Assembly: GCA_014800685.1 (NCBI GenBank)
Contig: JAAVFQ010000021.1
Span: forward strand, 1 to 64,000
Source: Bacteroidales bacterium
GTDB taxonomy: Bacteria; Bacteroidota; Bacteroidia; Bacteroidales; Muribaculaceae
Direction: 5' to 3'
Length of the DNA: 64,000 nucleotides
Made by a program: the position numbers and the translations under genes
Part shown: in pieces, positions 52,806 through 62,907 of the stretch
How the letters are laid out: every line of letters begins with the position of its first letter
Numbering within the stretch: position 1 is the first letter of the stretch
The notes under the pieces: model-generated
The model's database searches: none
The model's input: the letters and a program-made list of their open reading frames with translations, nothing else
What the model was told of the DNA's origin: nothing

Positions 52806-53942
52806 ATGTGCTTCCGAAAGCCTGAATATCCCTTTCTGAGCCTCTCCGACAGCATTGCCGCGCAGAGTCTTCAACTTAAAGAGGCTGCTGCCAGAGTCAT
52901 CGACTCCGGGCGGTATCTTCATGGAGAGGAGACAAGAGCATTCGAACGCGAGCTCGCCACCCTCTGTGAGGCTGACCTGCCTGCTCTCGGAGTGAGCAAC
53001 GGGCTGGACGCTCTGCGCCTGATTTTCAGAAGCTACATCGAAATGGGGCGATTATCTCCGGGAGATGAGGTAATCGTGCCGGGCAATACTTACATCGCCA
53101 CCATTCTTCCCCTCTTGGAATTCGGGCTTAGGCCGACAGCCATCGAGCCTACGCGAGAAGACTACAATCTTGACTTCCGCAAAGCCCTTGAAAAAGTCAG
53201 TTCCCGCACCCGTGCCATTCTCCCCGTACACCTTTACGGCAATCCGGCCTGGGACTCCGAAGTCATGGCAGAAATGCATGACAAGGGGCTGCTGATAATA
53301 GAAGATAACGCTCAAGCCATCATGGCACGGGCACACTCCAAAGGACTAAACGGCACTGACATTACCGGCAACCTCGGCGATGCCGCCGCCTTCAGTTTCT
53401 ACCCCACGAAAAACCTCGGCGCTCTTGGAGACGCCGGCGCCATCCTCTCTCCGGACCAGACTCTGATAGAAACAGCCAAAGCCCTGGCAAATTATGGCAG
53501 TGACCGCCGCTATCACAACGTATATCGGGGATATAACTGCCGCATGGATGAGCTTCAGGCTGCCCTGCTGCGCGTCAGACTCAGACACCTTGATGAGGAG
53601 ACCGGGCTGCGACGACAGACAGCGGAAACCTATTCAGCCCATATCAGCCATAAAGACATCGTCACTCCACAGATATTCTCCGACCGGAAACAGGTGTGGC
53701 ACCAGTATCCCATCCACTCTCCACGGCGCGATGAACTCCGGGAATACCTCAGAAAAGAGGGGGTTGCCACCGACATTCATTACGCCACTCCGCCTCACCG
53801 TCAGCCATGCATGGCTACCTACGATTTCGGGCCTCTTCCTCTGACAGAGGAACTCGCCGACACCGAGCTCTCCCTCCCGATAGCCAATCTTACTCCCCAG
53901 GATGCAATTCAAATAGCAGAAATAATCAATGCCTTCAAATAG
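52806..53942 (+). CDS. DegT/DnrJ/EryC1/StrS sugar aminotransferase (FdtB-like)
   Basis: The ATG at 52806 (MCFRKPEYPFLSL) gives 378 residues; the track starts 48 codons earlier inside the previous gene. The PLP lysine lies in AAAFSFYPTKNLGALGDAGA, and the IIEDNAQAIMARAHSKGL and PGNTYIATILPLLEFGLRPT segments are typical. With the FdtA-like enzyme it would make a 3-amino-3,6-dideoxyhexose for surface glycans. It overlaps mltG by 14 bp. Confidence 0.88.
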   Translation: MCFRKPEYPFLSLSDSIAAQSLQLKEAAARVIDSGRYLHGEETRAFERELATLCEADLPALGVSNGLDALRLIFRSYIEMGRLSPGDEVIVPGNTYIATILPLLEFGLRPTAIEPTREDYNLDFRKALEKVSSRTRAILPVHLYGNPAWDSEVMAEMHDKGLLIIEDNAQAIMARAHSKGLNGTDITGNLGDAAAFSFYPTKNLGALGDAGAILSPDQTLIETAKALANYGSDRRYHNVYRGYNCRMDELQAALLRVRLRHLDEETGLRRQTAETYSAHISHKDIVTPQIFSDRKQVWHQYPIHSPRRDELREYLRKEGVATDIHYATPPHRQPCMATYDFGPLPLTEELADTELSLPIANLTPQDAIQIAEIINAFK

Positions 53943-54996
53943 AACCACGCGCTCCGGCGCATCACATACCTCCGACAGCAGCCACCGGACCCGCAATATC
54001 ATCATATCTGCAGGCATCGGTGCCGTCATAATAGTCGTTTGCCTGCTTTTCTGCCCCTTTGTCTTCATGAGCGCAAAGGCACAGACTATAGTCCGCATAC
54101 CACGTAATGCTACTCCTGAAATGCTCACCGACACCCTGACGCGACATTTCGATGCCGACTATGCCTCGAAGGTGATGAAAGTCTTCAGCACTTTCGGCGC
54201 CGACCTGAAAGAGCGCCACGGAGCCTATACCATTGAGGAAGGGATGAGTCCGCTGCAAGCCGGCAAGCTGCTTGCAAGAGGACAACAGACTCCCGTAAAG
54301 CTGACCATCAACGGATTTCGCACGCTCGACACTCTCGCCGACCGCATATCCCGTAAGTTTGAATTTTCAAAATCCGACCTTCTCGCTGTCCTCTCCGACT
54401 CAACGCGTCTGGCCCGATATGGTCTCACCCCCGATCAGGCTATCTCCCTATTCATTGACGACACCTACTACGTATATTGGGACGCGACGCCGGCCGACAT
54501 TATCTCAAAAGTAGGACAAAATTATGACCGCGTATGGAACTCCGAGCGCACTGCAAAGGCTAAAGCTCTCGGAATCACCCCCGCCCAGGCCATGATAATC
54601 TGCTCCATTGCAGACGAAGAGACCCAGAAGAGCGATGAGAAAGGGACAATCACCCGCCTTTACCTCAACCGCCTGAAGAAAGGGATGAAACTGCAGGCCG
54701 ACCCGACGGTGAGATATGCGCTCAACGACTTTACTATCAAGCGAGTCACCTCCGCGATGCTCGGCACTGATTCCCCTTACAACACTTACCGGTATGAGGG
54801 CCTCCCTCCCGGCCCTATACGCACCACAAGCGTAAAGACCATTGATGCGCTGCTGGACAGCGAGCCGAATCCCTATTTCTATATGTGCGCCAAAGAAGAC
54901 TTCTCCGGCTATCATAATTTCGCCGAAACTTTTGAGGAGCATAAAGAGAATGCGCGCCGTTATCAGCAAAAGCTTAACGAACTCGGCATCAAATAA
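53929..54996 (+). CDS. mltG: Endolytic transglycosylase MltG
   Basis: A 355-residue inner-membrane enzyme with one N-terminal helix (NIIISAGIGAVIIVVCLLFC) and a YceG fold. The catalytic Glu lies in MIICSIADEETQKSDEKGTI, followed by LYLNRLKKGMKLQADPTVRY and PYNTYRYEGLPPGPI. It cuts nascent peptidoglycan strands and sets their length. Confidence 0.93.
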   Translation: MPSNRTTRSGASHTSDSSHRTRNIIISAGIGAVIIVVCLLFCPFVFMSAKAQTIVRIPRNATPEMLTDTLTRHFDADYASKVMKVFSTFGADLKERHGAYTIEEGMSPLQAGKLLARGQQTPVKLTINGFRTLDTLADRISRKFEFSKSDLLAVLSDSTRLARYGLTPDQAISLFIDDTYYVYWDATPADIISKVGQNYDRVWNSERTAKAKALGITPAQAMIICSIADEETQKSDEKGTITRLYLNRLKKGMKLQADPTVRYALNDFTIKRVTSAMLGTDSPYNTYRYEGLPPGPIRTTSVKTIDALLDSEPNPYFYMCAKEDFSGYHNFAETFEEHKENARRYQQKLNELGIK

Positions 54997-55024
54997 TCAT
55001 CAACCTTCACACTCATCTCCACTA

Positions 55025-55237
55025 ATGAAAGAGATAGCACAATTTCCCACCATCGAAGAGGCTTACATCGCCAAAGGAATGCTTGAGTCTTACGGCATAA
55101 GCTGCCGCATAGAGCAAAATGGTCTAAGCTCCGTCTTCCCCGCTCCGGGCGCCTATAACGGCGGAATCACCCTGTATGTGGCAGAAGCTCAGGCCGAAGA
55201 GGCCGCCAATCTGCTGAAAGAGCATGGCGACGACTGA
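55025..55237 (+). CDS. DUF2007 family protein
   Basis: A 70-residue protein from the ATG at 55025 (MKEIAQFPTIEEAYIAKG). It has the DUF2007 pattern AKGMLESYGISCRIEQNGLS and LYVAEAQAEEAANLLKEH, a ferredoxin-like signal-transduction fold. The track's longer ORF extends into mltG. Function unknown. Confidence 0.85.
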   Translation: MKEIAQFPTIEEAYIAKGMLESYGISCRIEQNGLSSVFPAPGAYNGGITLYVAEAQAEEAANLLKEHGDD

Positions 55238-55335
55238 TTGATTCCCTTTTAGGCATGCAGCCACCCCGCTCTGCATTATTATAGGCCGCACTATAGATAA
55301 GAGAGAATAGAGAGTTTACTCCACAATACACACCG

Positions 55336-56676
55336 ATGCGTTCCCGGTTAGTTTTAAAGCCACTCCGCCAGTTACCCCTCCGGACTCTTTTGCGTCAGGG
55401 AAGGGGCTTTCTCGTGCTTTTATCTTTCCTTCTGCCATTACTGACCAGGGCTGAGAAGACAGATACTATACGGATAATAACTCGTGAGTCTATAAAAATA
55501 ACCTCGGCCCCAGATGAGAACGATGAGCACTTCCCAGACGCCTTTGCCGACAGCATCACTCCCGGATATGAACGTAAGCATACGTCCGGCAAAATTTCAC
55601 ATCATCATACGCCGGACTCCGCCTCGCTGATAACGCTCACCTCCATCACGAGGATAGAGACCAGAAAAGAACCGGAAAAATGGTGGCGAAGACTGATTTC
55701 CAACAAGTTCGACCTTAACGACACCACCATCAGCTATCCCCGTTTCATCGGATTCTGTCTGAACGTATACCGCTGGGCCGACAAGGCATTCAATTCCTAC
55801 GACAATGACTATGTAGTGGGTACCGGCCGGCGCTGGAAAGCATATCTGAAAAATGACAATCTGCTGGACAGCTATGCCATGAATTTTGACCGTAAGATGC
55901 CGATACGCATGATGTCTAATATGACCTCCAACATCGGCCCATATCTTCAGTATATGGCCGTAAGCGTAGGCTATCAGTGGAATATCAATAATCTTTTAAC
56001 CAGCACCCCGATGAACAGGCAGCGACTGGAGTTTGGCTTCAGCTGCGCTCGCTTCAATGCCGAATTTATCTATTGGTCTAACACGGGAGGAAACGTAATC
56101 CGCACCTTCGGCAACTACAATAACGGTCATCTGATATATGCTCCGATTTCGGGGGTGGAAATGGGCTCGTTAGGAATCGATATCTACTATTTTCTCAACA
56201 ACCGCCGCTATTCTCAGATGGCGGCCTACGGATTCGGTAAAATCCAGAAACGCTCGCAGGGCTCTTTCATTTTCGGACTCTCCTACGGCAATCAGAATAT
56301 AAAGCTCGACTTCACCACTCTCCCGGCTTATCTCCTCCCCTATCTCAACATCACTGAAGCCTCCTATCATTTCCACTATAAAAACTATTGCGCCATTGCC
56401 GGGTATGGCTATAACTGGGTGCTTAGCAAGCACTTCCTATATAATATAACGGTTCTTCCCTCCGTCGGACTCAACCATTGCTACGAGGATTCAGTGGAGG
56501 GGGCGGTCAATATCTTCTCCATGAATCTGAAGGGGAAGATGGCAGTCGCCTATAATAAAGGGGATTTCTTCGCCGGTGTCAATACCAATTTCGGGGGACA
56601 CTGGTATCGCACGACGCGCTATTCGCTCTTTAACTCCGCCGGAACCTTCTCAGCCTGCATAGGCTGTCGCTTCTGA
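55336..56676 (+). CDS. DUF4421 family outer-membrane-like protein
   Basis: A 446-residue exported protein with a signal sequence (LVLLSFLLPLLTRA). The DUF4421 domain is seen in RRLISNKFDLNDTTISYPRF, SYDNDYVVGTGRRWKAYLKN and the beta-rich C-terminus (GGHWYRTTRYSLFNSAGTFS). Strand alternation suggests an outer-membrane beta barrel. Family function unknown; restricted to Bacteroidota as far as I recall. Confidence 0.87.
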   Translation: MRSRLVLKPLRQLPLRTLLRQGRGFLVLLSFLLPLLTRAEKTDTIRIITRESIKITSAPDENDEHFPDAFADSITPGYERKHTSGKISHHHTPDSASLITLTSITRIETRKEPEKWWRRLISNKFDLNDTTISYPRFIGFCLNVYRWADKAFNSYDNDYVVGTGRRWKAYLKNDNLLDSYAMNFDRKMPIRMMSNMTSNIGPYLQYMAVSVGYQWNINNLLTSTPMNRQRLEFGFSCARFNAEFIYWSNTGGNVIRTFGNYNNGHLIYAPISGVEMGSLGIDIYYFLNNRRYSQMAAYGFGKIQKRSQGSFIFGLSYGNQNIKLDFTTLPAYLLPYLNITEASYHFHYKNYCAIAGYGYNWVLSKHFLYNITVLPSVGLNHCYEDSVEGAVNIFSMNLKGKMAVAYNKGDFFAGVNTNFGGHWYRTTRYSLFNSAGTFSACIGCRF

Positions 56677-56678
56677 CC

Positions 56679-59600
56679 TCACGTCACCTTAATCCGCCGC
56701 TTTTCATTCACATACCATAGCCACCCTTCCACTTCGCTGAAGAGGCCGGTAGCAGCAAGCGTGTCAAGATAATCCTTCATCTTACGCAGATGAGCCTTGC
56801 GCTCCTTCCCAAATTTATAGTCAATGACCACCGCCTTTCCGTCGCGGATGATTACTCTGTCGGGACGAAGAAGACGATTACCCTTCATCAGCAGCGATCT
56901 CTCGGCGAGCACCCTGACGTCAGGCGCAAACCATTCCGCGGCAAAATCGGCTGAGAGAGCCTCGCTAAGCACCTCACGGTAATGCTCCATGGCCTCGCGG
57001 CCGCAAGCCCCGCTCTGACGCAGTTTGGTCAAGGCCCGGTCAAGGTCTTCCGGCACCCTTATCCATTCCAGCAGACGATGAAGCTGATTCCCCTCGGAAC
57101 GAGGATCTTCATCCTCATCATCATAGACCGTCGAGGGGTCTTCACGATAAGCAAACTTGCGTGTACGAAGATACACGGGATAGGATGTCACCCCTCTTTC
57201 TTCCACTTCCGGCTCCTCACGGTCAGGCTTCAGAAGCCCCTCGGCTATCCGGCGCAGTCTTTCAGCCTCACGGGCTTCTGTTTTCAGGCGCTCAGCCTCA
57301 CGCTCCACGTCGGCTCCCGGAGCAGGCTCGCCCACTTCGAAGACATTCTTTATCTCAGTGGCCATTACCGAGCCCGGCTGAAGATGAAGGGGATCGCCGG
57401 CTACACTCAGCTCCTCTATGAGCGCCTTTATGACGTCACCGATCTTGCCGCTCTCCCCCTTCTCTGACACTTCGGAGAAGATGTAGAGCTCCTTCACCGG
57501 ACGCGTGAGCGCCACGTAGGCTTTATTGAGATTATCCATCGTGGCCGCATCAAGATATGTCTGATATTCATCAAGGTGGAAATACTCATCCTGTCCCTGT
57601 CCGGACTTCTTGTCATAGAGCCCCTTCATCTCCACCATATCCAGTGGAATATATTCCGGCAGAGAATAGGACTCACCGTCCGCTTCAAGGGGCCGTAGAC
57701 TCGGTTTCACCCATCTCCATTCGCTACCGAACTTCTCCTTTGTCATATCGAGATTGACATCCAGACTCGGCACTATAACGAAATCAAAAGCCAGCCCTTT
57801 AGCCTTATGGATAGTCATGACGGAGATTGCATTCATACCCTCAGGCGATGAGAGCGACTTCTTAATCCCCTTGCGTCGCCACCATTGCAAGAAGGAGGCC
57901 GCGTCGGTGGCATATCGTTCGCACTGTTCCGCCACTATATCCTGAAAAGCAGCTATGTAGGCAGCATCGCGCTTACGCAGCTCCTCGCTGACAAAAGCCC
58001 CTATGATGGCTTCTATCAGAGCCGGGAGAGCGCCTGCCTGCACCCAGTCCATAAGAACTTCGCGGGCATCTCGGCCTTGACTCGCATCGGTTCCAAACTC
58101 TCCCACGCCAAAGAATGCCTCTATTCTTTCGGTAGGACTCAGCTCCGGATGACTCATAGAGAAGAAATTAAAGGAGGCTGCGAGGCTATAGATATTATTT
58201 CGGGTCTCTGTCTTAGACTCCGGCTCATCAGCTGCCTTCACCTCTGTTTTATCCCGTCCTGACATCTCAAACTTCTCAAGCATCTCCAGAGTCGTTATGA
58301 TTATGCCAACGGCCTCGGAGGAGGAGATGGCGAGCGATTCGTCGGAAATGAAGCTGAGCCTCTTATTCTCCTCTTCGGGAGTGAGAGAACGATTGTAGGC
58401 CATAAGGGCATTTATCATCCACGAGGCCTGAGTGTTCTTGCTGACGAGTATTCCGATATCACTCATGCGATAGCCTCGGTCCAGAATGTCGCGTATGACG
58501 CTCACTACCTGCATATATCCGGCCGGATAGTCGTCATTTTCCACACGGGACGCGCCGGAGGCCGCTTTTTTGAATTCTGCATCCGTGAGGATGAGTCTCA
58601 CATATCCGGGCCATTCCTCCTTCACATATTTCTGCGCTACATTGGCATAAAGCGATTCAAAACTGCTGTGCAGATGAGGCATCGCATCGAGGCGCCGGGC
58701 TATCTTATGGAAAAGAGTATTGTTAAAGAGTACTATATTTTTGCGGCTGCGGTAGTTGGTATTCTCTTCGGGCACATTTCCGCGCGCAAGAGCATCCGGA
58801 AATTGAGATGGCACCGTGCTCCGTATTATCGAAGGGTCGGCATTGCGAAACCTGTAGATACTCTGCTTGGCGTCGCCGATAATCATATTGTCTTCCCCAC
58901 GAGCCTCCGACTCCCTCAGCAGCGGACTCAGAAGATCCCACTGCAGCCGCGATGTGTCTTGAAACTCATCTATCAGAAAATGATTCAGATGGCTGCCGAG
59001 GCGCTCATATATGAAGGGGGCGTCGTCTTCGCCTATCACCCTTCGCAGCAGCGAATTAGTTTCGCTGAGCTGAACCACATTGTTTGTCTCGTAAAACTCT
59101 GCCGCATTGTGCCTTATCTTCTGAAGCAAACCCAGATAAGGGAGCAGCGGACTATACTGATTCCAGAGAAGATACTCATCGGAATTCATAATAGCCTCCC
59201 GCTCCTTGAGGTGGGAATAAAACTTCATCAGCACCTCGTTGGCTGCCATGCGGTCGGCTTCGGAAATTGCTTTCTTAGAGGCCTGGCTGAAGAAATCCTC
59301 TTTATCCGCGTCGGCCGAATATTTGAAGGAGAAGTCACCGGCGAGAGCTTTCTGCATCCTGCCCAAATGATTCTTATTGAGCTGCCCGGGCCCGGAAATA
59401 GACTCAATTATCGGCACCGACGCACTAACGAAGTCTACAATCTCCTGATTCTTAGCCTCTATCTTCGAATTGAAGAAAGTCTCGTAGGCAGTATAGGTTT
59501 TCTTGAATCTCTCGGCGTCAGTGAAATAGTCATCCAGAGCCGTGCGAATGGTCTTGAAGCTCTCCGACTCCAGATTCATAGCCATCTTCACGAGCGAACG

Positions 59601-60221
59601 ATAAGAGGATGCCTCGCTCTCACGTTTCTGGAAAAGATCGAATCTGCCACTGCGGCTGAGCTGCTTCTCCATAAGATGAGTGAGCCAATAGATCACCTCT
59701 GTGTCAGGCTTGCTATTATTAATGGAACTCAACGTCATGTCGACACCCACGCGCGCCGTCCAGTCGGAATCTATCTCCACCTGATAGCTGTCATTGAGGT
59801 CAGACTCGTAGGCGAAAGTGCGAAGCACTGACTGAAAGAAGGAGTCAATAGTGGAAACGTGAAAGTCAGAATAATTTATCAGCAACTCTCTGAGAGCCAC
59901 GGCAGCGGCATGCCTGACCTCAGCCTCCGAGGCATCGAAGTCGCTCATGAACTCCTTCAGATAAGCCGTTTTAGCCGGATTCTGAATCCTCCCGGCAAGG
60001 TCAGCCAGGCGGTCTACTATGCGCTCTTTCATCTCCGCAGTCGCCTTATTGGTGAAGGTGATGGCAAGTATCCTGCTCACGGCATCGCGGATGGCAGCAT
60101 CCTTGCGGAGCACGCGCCGCCGGCTCCCATCTTCATGGCCCGAGATGAGAAAGCTTATATATCGCATGGCAAGATTATACGTCTTGCCGGAGCCTGCAGA
60201 GGCCTTATAGAGTTCTATCAT
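56679..60221 (-). CDS. AddA/UvrD-type helicase-nuclease
   Basis: A 1180-residue superfamily 1A helicase with a C-terminal nuclease. Walker A is ASAGSGKTYNLAMRYISFLI (residues 8 on), motif Ia ILAITFTNKATAEMKERIVD, Walker B LIDEFQDTSRLQWDLL, and motif VI AYVALTRPVKELYIF. The end has a RecB-like nuclease core (RPDRVIIRDGKAVVIDYKFG). Together this matches AddA of AddAB double-strand break repair. The usual partner AddB is not next to it. Confidence 0.92.
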   Translation of the reverse strand: MIELYKASAGSGKTYNLAMRYISFLISGHEDGSRRRVLRKDAAIRDAVSRILAITFTNKATAEMKERIVDRLADLAGRIQNPAKTAYLKEFMSDFDASEAEVRHAAAVALRELLINYSDFHVSTIDSFFQSVLRTFAYESDLNDSYQVEIDSDWTARVGVDMTLSSINNSKPDTEVIYWLTHLMEKQLSRSGRFDLFQKRESEASSYRSLVKMAMNLESESFKTIRTALDDYFTDAERFKKTYTAYETFFNSKIEAKNQEIVDFVSASVPIIESISGPGQLNKNHLGRMQKALAGDFSFKYSADADKEDFFSQASKKAISEADRMAANEVLMKFYSHLKEREAIMNSDEYLLWNQYSPLLPYLGLLQKIRHNAAEFYETNNVVQLSETNSLLRRVIGEDDAPFIYERLGSHLNHFLIDEFQDTSRLQWDLLSPLLRESEARGEDNMIIGDAKQSIYRFRNADPSIIRSTVPSQFPDALARGNVPEENTNYRSRKNIVLFNNTLFHKIARRLDAMPHLHSSFESLYANVAQKYVKEEWPGYVRLILTDAEFKKAASGASRVENDDYPAGYMQVVSVIRDILDRGYRMSDIGILVSKNTQASWMINALMAYNRSLTPEEENKRLSFISDESLAISSSEAVGIIITTLEMLEKFEMSGRDKTEVKAADEPESKTETRNNIYSLAASFNFFSMSHPELSPTERIEAFFGVGEFGTDASQGRDAREVLMDWVQAGALPALIEAIIGAFVSEELRKRDAAYIAAFQDIVAEQCERYATDAASFLQWWRRKGIKKSLSSPEGMNAISVMTIHKAKGLAFDFVIVPSLDVNLDMTKEKFGSEWRWVKPSLRPLEADGESYSLPEYIPLDMVEMKGLYDKKSGQGQDEYFHLDEYQTYLDAATMDNLNKAYVALTRPVKELYIFSEVSEKGESGKIGDVIKALIEELSVAGDPLHLQPGSVMATEIKNVFEVGEPAPGADVEREAERLKTEAREAERLRRIAEGLLKPDREEPEVEERGVTSYPVYLRTRKFAYREDPSTVYDDEDEDPRSEGNQLHRLLEWIRVPEDLDRALTKLRQSGACGREAMEHYREVLSEALSADFAAEWFAPDVRVLAERSLLMKGNRLLRPDRVIIRDGKAVVIDYKFGKERKAHLRKMKDYLDTLAATGLFSEVEGWLWYVNEKRRIKVT

Positions 60222-60248
60222 TTTAAGTAAGAAATCTGAATCCTTCTT

Positions 60249-60575
60249 CTACCCCTTCACTCTGTAGCCCATTCCAAGAAGAATCTCCCTGACCTTGGAC
60301 AGACAGTCTCCCTGCAGCAAAATGTCGCCACCACGGCAACTCCCACCTGCTCCCACCTGCCGGCGAAGCTGACGGGCTATCTCTTTCACCTGCTCATCGT
60401 CACAGAGGAAACCCTCTATGAGCGTGGCTGTCTTTCCCTTTCGCTGTTTCTTGTCGATGAGTATATGCAATGGTTCTTTCTGCACTCCGGAGTCCGTTTT
60501 CTCAGATGCTTCAGGAGCCGGAGACCCTTCGGGGAGGTCGCTCTTTATTCCGGCAAGCGCTTCTTTCCAGTCCAT
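60249..60575 (-). CDS. SUI1/eIF1-like translation factor
   Basis: A 108-residue YciH-type protein. The SUI1 domain is KQRKGKTATLIEGFLCDDEQ, then AGGSCRGGDILLQGDCLSKV and a GYRVKG end. Bacterial members are thought to affect start-site selection. It lies 27 bp before the AddA-like gene and may share its transcript. Confidence 0.9.
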   Translation of the reverse strand: MDWKEALAGIKSDLPEGSPAPEASEKTDSGVQKEPLHILIDKKQRKGKTATLIEGFLCDDEQVKEIARQLRRQVGAGGSCRGGDILLQGDCLSKVREILLGMGYRVKG

Positions 60576-60722
60576 AAAATATATCAGTGTGTGAATTTAT
60601 TACAAACTTACAAAAAAAATCTCACCCATGCAAGCCCGTCTGTCTCGCAGTCCCCAAAAGAAAATAAGACTCCGGAACGATCAGTAAGACCATTCCGGAG
60701 TCATATTAATGTTTAGAGACTA

Positions 60723-61898
60723 TCAGAAGATAATCTGCAGACGAGCCATGAAGCCATTGAGCGTACGCGGGCCGGCGAAATCCGTTCCCCATGTGTGCGT
60801 ATAGCTATAATGCAGGCGGGCTATCATATACTTGTTGATATAATAGTTGACAGTGGCTGAAATGTCATTGAGTCGTCCGCCGAATACGAATGCGTTGCTG
60901 TCGGTAAGCGTCGTGTAGTTATAGTCAAGCACGAGCTCGAGGTTGCCGGGACGCGGAGTGGCGAGACCACCGCCAAACTTGTCATATTCGTATGACTGGC
61001 CTATGAGAAGTCCACGTAGCGTGCAGTAAGCACCCTGCCCCTTGTAAGGGTTAAGTTTGGCAATCGCCACATCGGGCTGACGGCGGTTGACCTGCATGAA
61101 ATAATACTGAGCCTCAAGCGCCACGGGGCCGTAGTTGAGAAGCAATTCGGGAGTGAATTTCCAGAGGTTCTTCGCATTTCCCACAGTAGCGTCGATAGCA
61201 GTCACCTGAGCCACGCGAGTGGGGAAATTGCTCTTGAACTGGAACGAATTGTGATCAGTCTGGCTGTCATTGACATTCTGAGGGGTAGCGAAACCGCCGC
61301 TGAAGCCTATCTGAACCACCTTGCCGGGCTCGCAGATCGGATGAGCCACTAAACGGCTGCGGAAGCCATATCCCTCCTTGGTGAACTGGTCGGGAGCAAG
61401 CACTACGCTCGTAGCCTTAGGCTCGGCATGAAGACTCGCCGTAGCAAGAAACTTATCGTTGGCATACTCATACATCAGACCGATCTGGCGGGAATCGTTG
61501 AAGACGGCGTTGCTGATAGGCTCCTCCATCGTGGGCTTCATGGACGAGCTGGTGGCACTCTGAAGACCATACTGATGAATGAATGATCCCAGACGGAGGA
61601 AACTGTTGTCATTGAGGTCATACTGGAAATAGAGGTCCTTGAGGCCGACCTTGTTATAGGCAAAGCCGACGTCGATCTTCGCGCTCCATTTGCCATATTT
61701 CATCTTGACTCCGAGGCGAGCGTCCGGAATGGCCACGCCATCGGCAAAGAGTTCCTTCTGCGGACTCGCATAGAGAGCGCCATCGAGGAGAATGCGACCC
61801 GTAGGCTTGACTTCAAACCTAGGCTCCGAGGCCTCTTCGGCACATAATATGGGGGCAGCACACAGCATCAAAGCTGCGAGTGTGATGGATTTTTTCAT
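60723..61898 (-). CDS. Outer-membrane porin
   Basis: A 391-residue porin with a signal peptide (ITLAALMLCAAPILCA). The rest is an amphipathic strand pattern (IDVGFAYNKVGLKDLYFQYD, NSFLRLGSFIHQYGLQSATS) typical of phosphate-selective porin-like channels (OprO/OprP type). It ends on aromatic RLQIIF, the outer-membrane insertion signal. Substrate is unknown; the neighbouring secreted acid phosphatase makes phosphate a possibility. Confidence 0.85.
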   Translation of the reverse strand: MKKSITLAALMLCAAPILCAEEASEPRFEVKPTGRILLDGALYASPQKELFADGVAIPDARLGVKMKYGKWSAKIDVGFAYNKVGLKDLYFQYDLNDNSFLRLGSFIHQYGLQSATSSSMKPTMEEPISNAVFNDSRQIGLMYEYANDKFLATASLHAEPKATSVVLAPDQFTKEGYGFRSRLVAHPICEPGKVVQIGFSGGFATPQNVNDSQTDHNSFQFKSNFPTRVAQVTAIDATVGNAKNLWKFTPELLLNYGPVALEAQYYFMQVNRRQPDVAIAKLNPYKGQGAYCTLRGLLIGQSYEYDKFGGGLATPRPGNLELVLDYNYTTLTDSNAFVFGGRLNDISATVNYYINKYMIARLHYSYTHTWGTDFAGPRTLNGFMARLQIIF

Positions 61899-61987
61899 AG
61901 GTAAGTTAGTTAGTGGATTGTGGATTGTAGTTAATGGATAGTGGATAGAGAATAGGGAATCGAAGGAAGATGGATTCCGGGTGCCTC

Positions 61988-62785
61988 TTATTTCTTGGCG
62001 CTCTTCTTGCCGGGCTTCACCTTACCCTCTTTCTGGAGCTTAGCAAACTCCTTCTTTGCCTTTTCAAGCTGCTTGCAGAATGCCTCATCTGCGTGAAGAG
62101 CAGCCACTGCGGCGGAACCAACCACACGGCCGGCATCCACATCGCTCTGGAAATGATAGCCACAGATGACACGGCTGTCACCCATCTGATAGCCACGCTC
62201 CATGATCTCATCTATGCGGTCGGGATTGATTTCTGAAAGCACGAGCGCCGTAGCCCAGCCGATAGAGGTGTGGCCGGAGGGATAAGAGCCATTGGTGCTC
62301 AGCTCGGCCTGCTGCTCGGGATTGCAGGTATCCTCGCCGAAGAAGGCAAACGGACGCTGGCGGTTGTAGTAATCCTTTGCATCGCGGGTGGCAAGGTCGC
62401 CTGCATCCTCACGCATGCCGAGCACCAGAGTATAGATCTCAGGAGTGCCGTCGGCAGTGATATCTATGCCGAACGCCTCTGAGAATGCCCGGGGCACGCC
62501 GTCGCCATTTACCCTTGCATCCTGAAATGCCTGCTCGCCTCGCTCAGTCTTGCGAAGAGATTTTCCCCAGTCGTAGCGAGCCTTATCATAGAGGAATTGC
62601 ACGGACTCGGCAGCCGGAGGGGGAGGAAGAAGCTCAAAACTATTGGCTGTCTCGCCTGCCTCGAGGAAATAAACTTCCGGATTGGTGCGGTGGTCTTTAA
62701 TTTTCTGCGGTGTGGACTGTGCGAACGCACCGAATGCAAATACGCCGGAGAGAGCAAGCGCCAGAATAGCATGGGGTCTTTTCAT
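61988..62785 (-). CDS. Class A non-specific acid phosphatase (PAP2 family)
   Basis: A 265-residue periplasmic enzyme with a signal peptide (ILALALSGVFAFGAFA). The phosphatase signature is complete: KDYYNRQRPF (K-x6-RP), GSYPSGHTSIGWATAL (PSGH) and SRVICGYHFQSDVDAGRVVG (SR-x5-H-x3-D). It releases phosphate from organic esters. It ends in a lysine-rich tail. Confidence 0.93.
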   Translation of the reverse strand: MKRPHAILALALSGVFAFGAFAQSTPQKIKDHRTNPEVYFLEAGETANSFELLPPPPAAESVQFLYDKARYDWGKSLRKTERGEQAFQDARVNGDGVPRAFSEAFGIDITADGTPEIYTLVLGMREDAGDLATRDAKDYYNRQRPFAFFGEDTCNPEQQAELSTNGSYPSGHTSIGWATALVLSEINPDRIDEIMERGYQMGDSRVICGYHFQSDVDAGRVVGSAAVAALHADEAFCKQLEKAKKEFAKLQKEGKVKPGKKSAKK

Positions 62786-62907
62786 AGTGACAAAAGTTTC
62801 AAATTATTAAAACTCCTTAACACTCGCTGTTTCATTAGAGTTCGCTTTTATGCTGTAAAACATAAAAAAATTTTTAACCCCACGGGATATTTCCGTGCAT
62901 TCCCGGC

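Noticed and set aside
58668-59831. 387-aa forward ORF over the AddA-like gene
   Set aside because: It is antisense to a clear helicase with all motifs; no motif or signal supports it.
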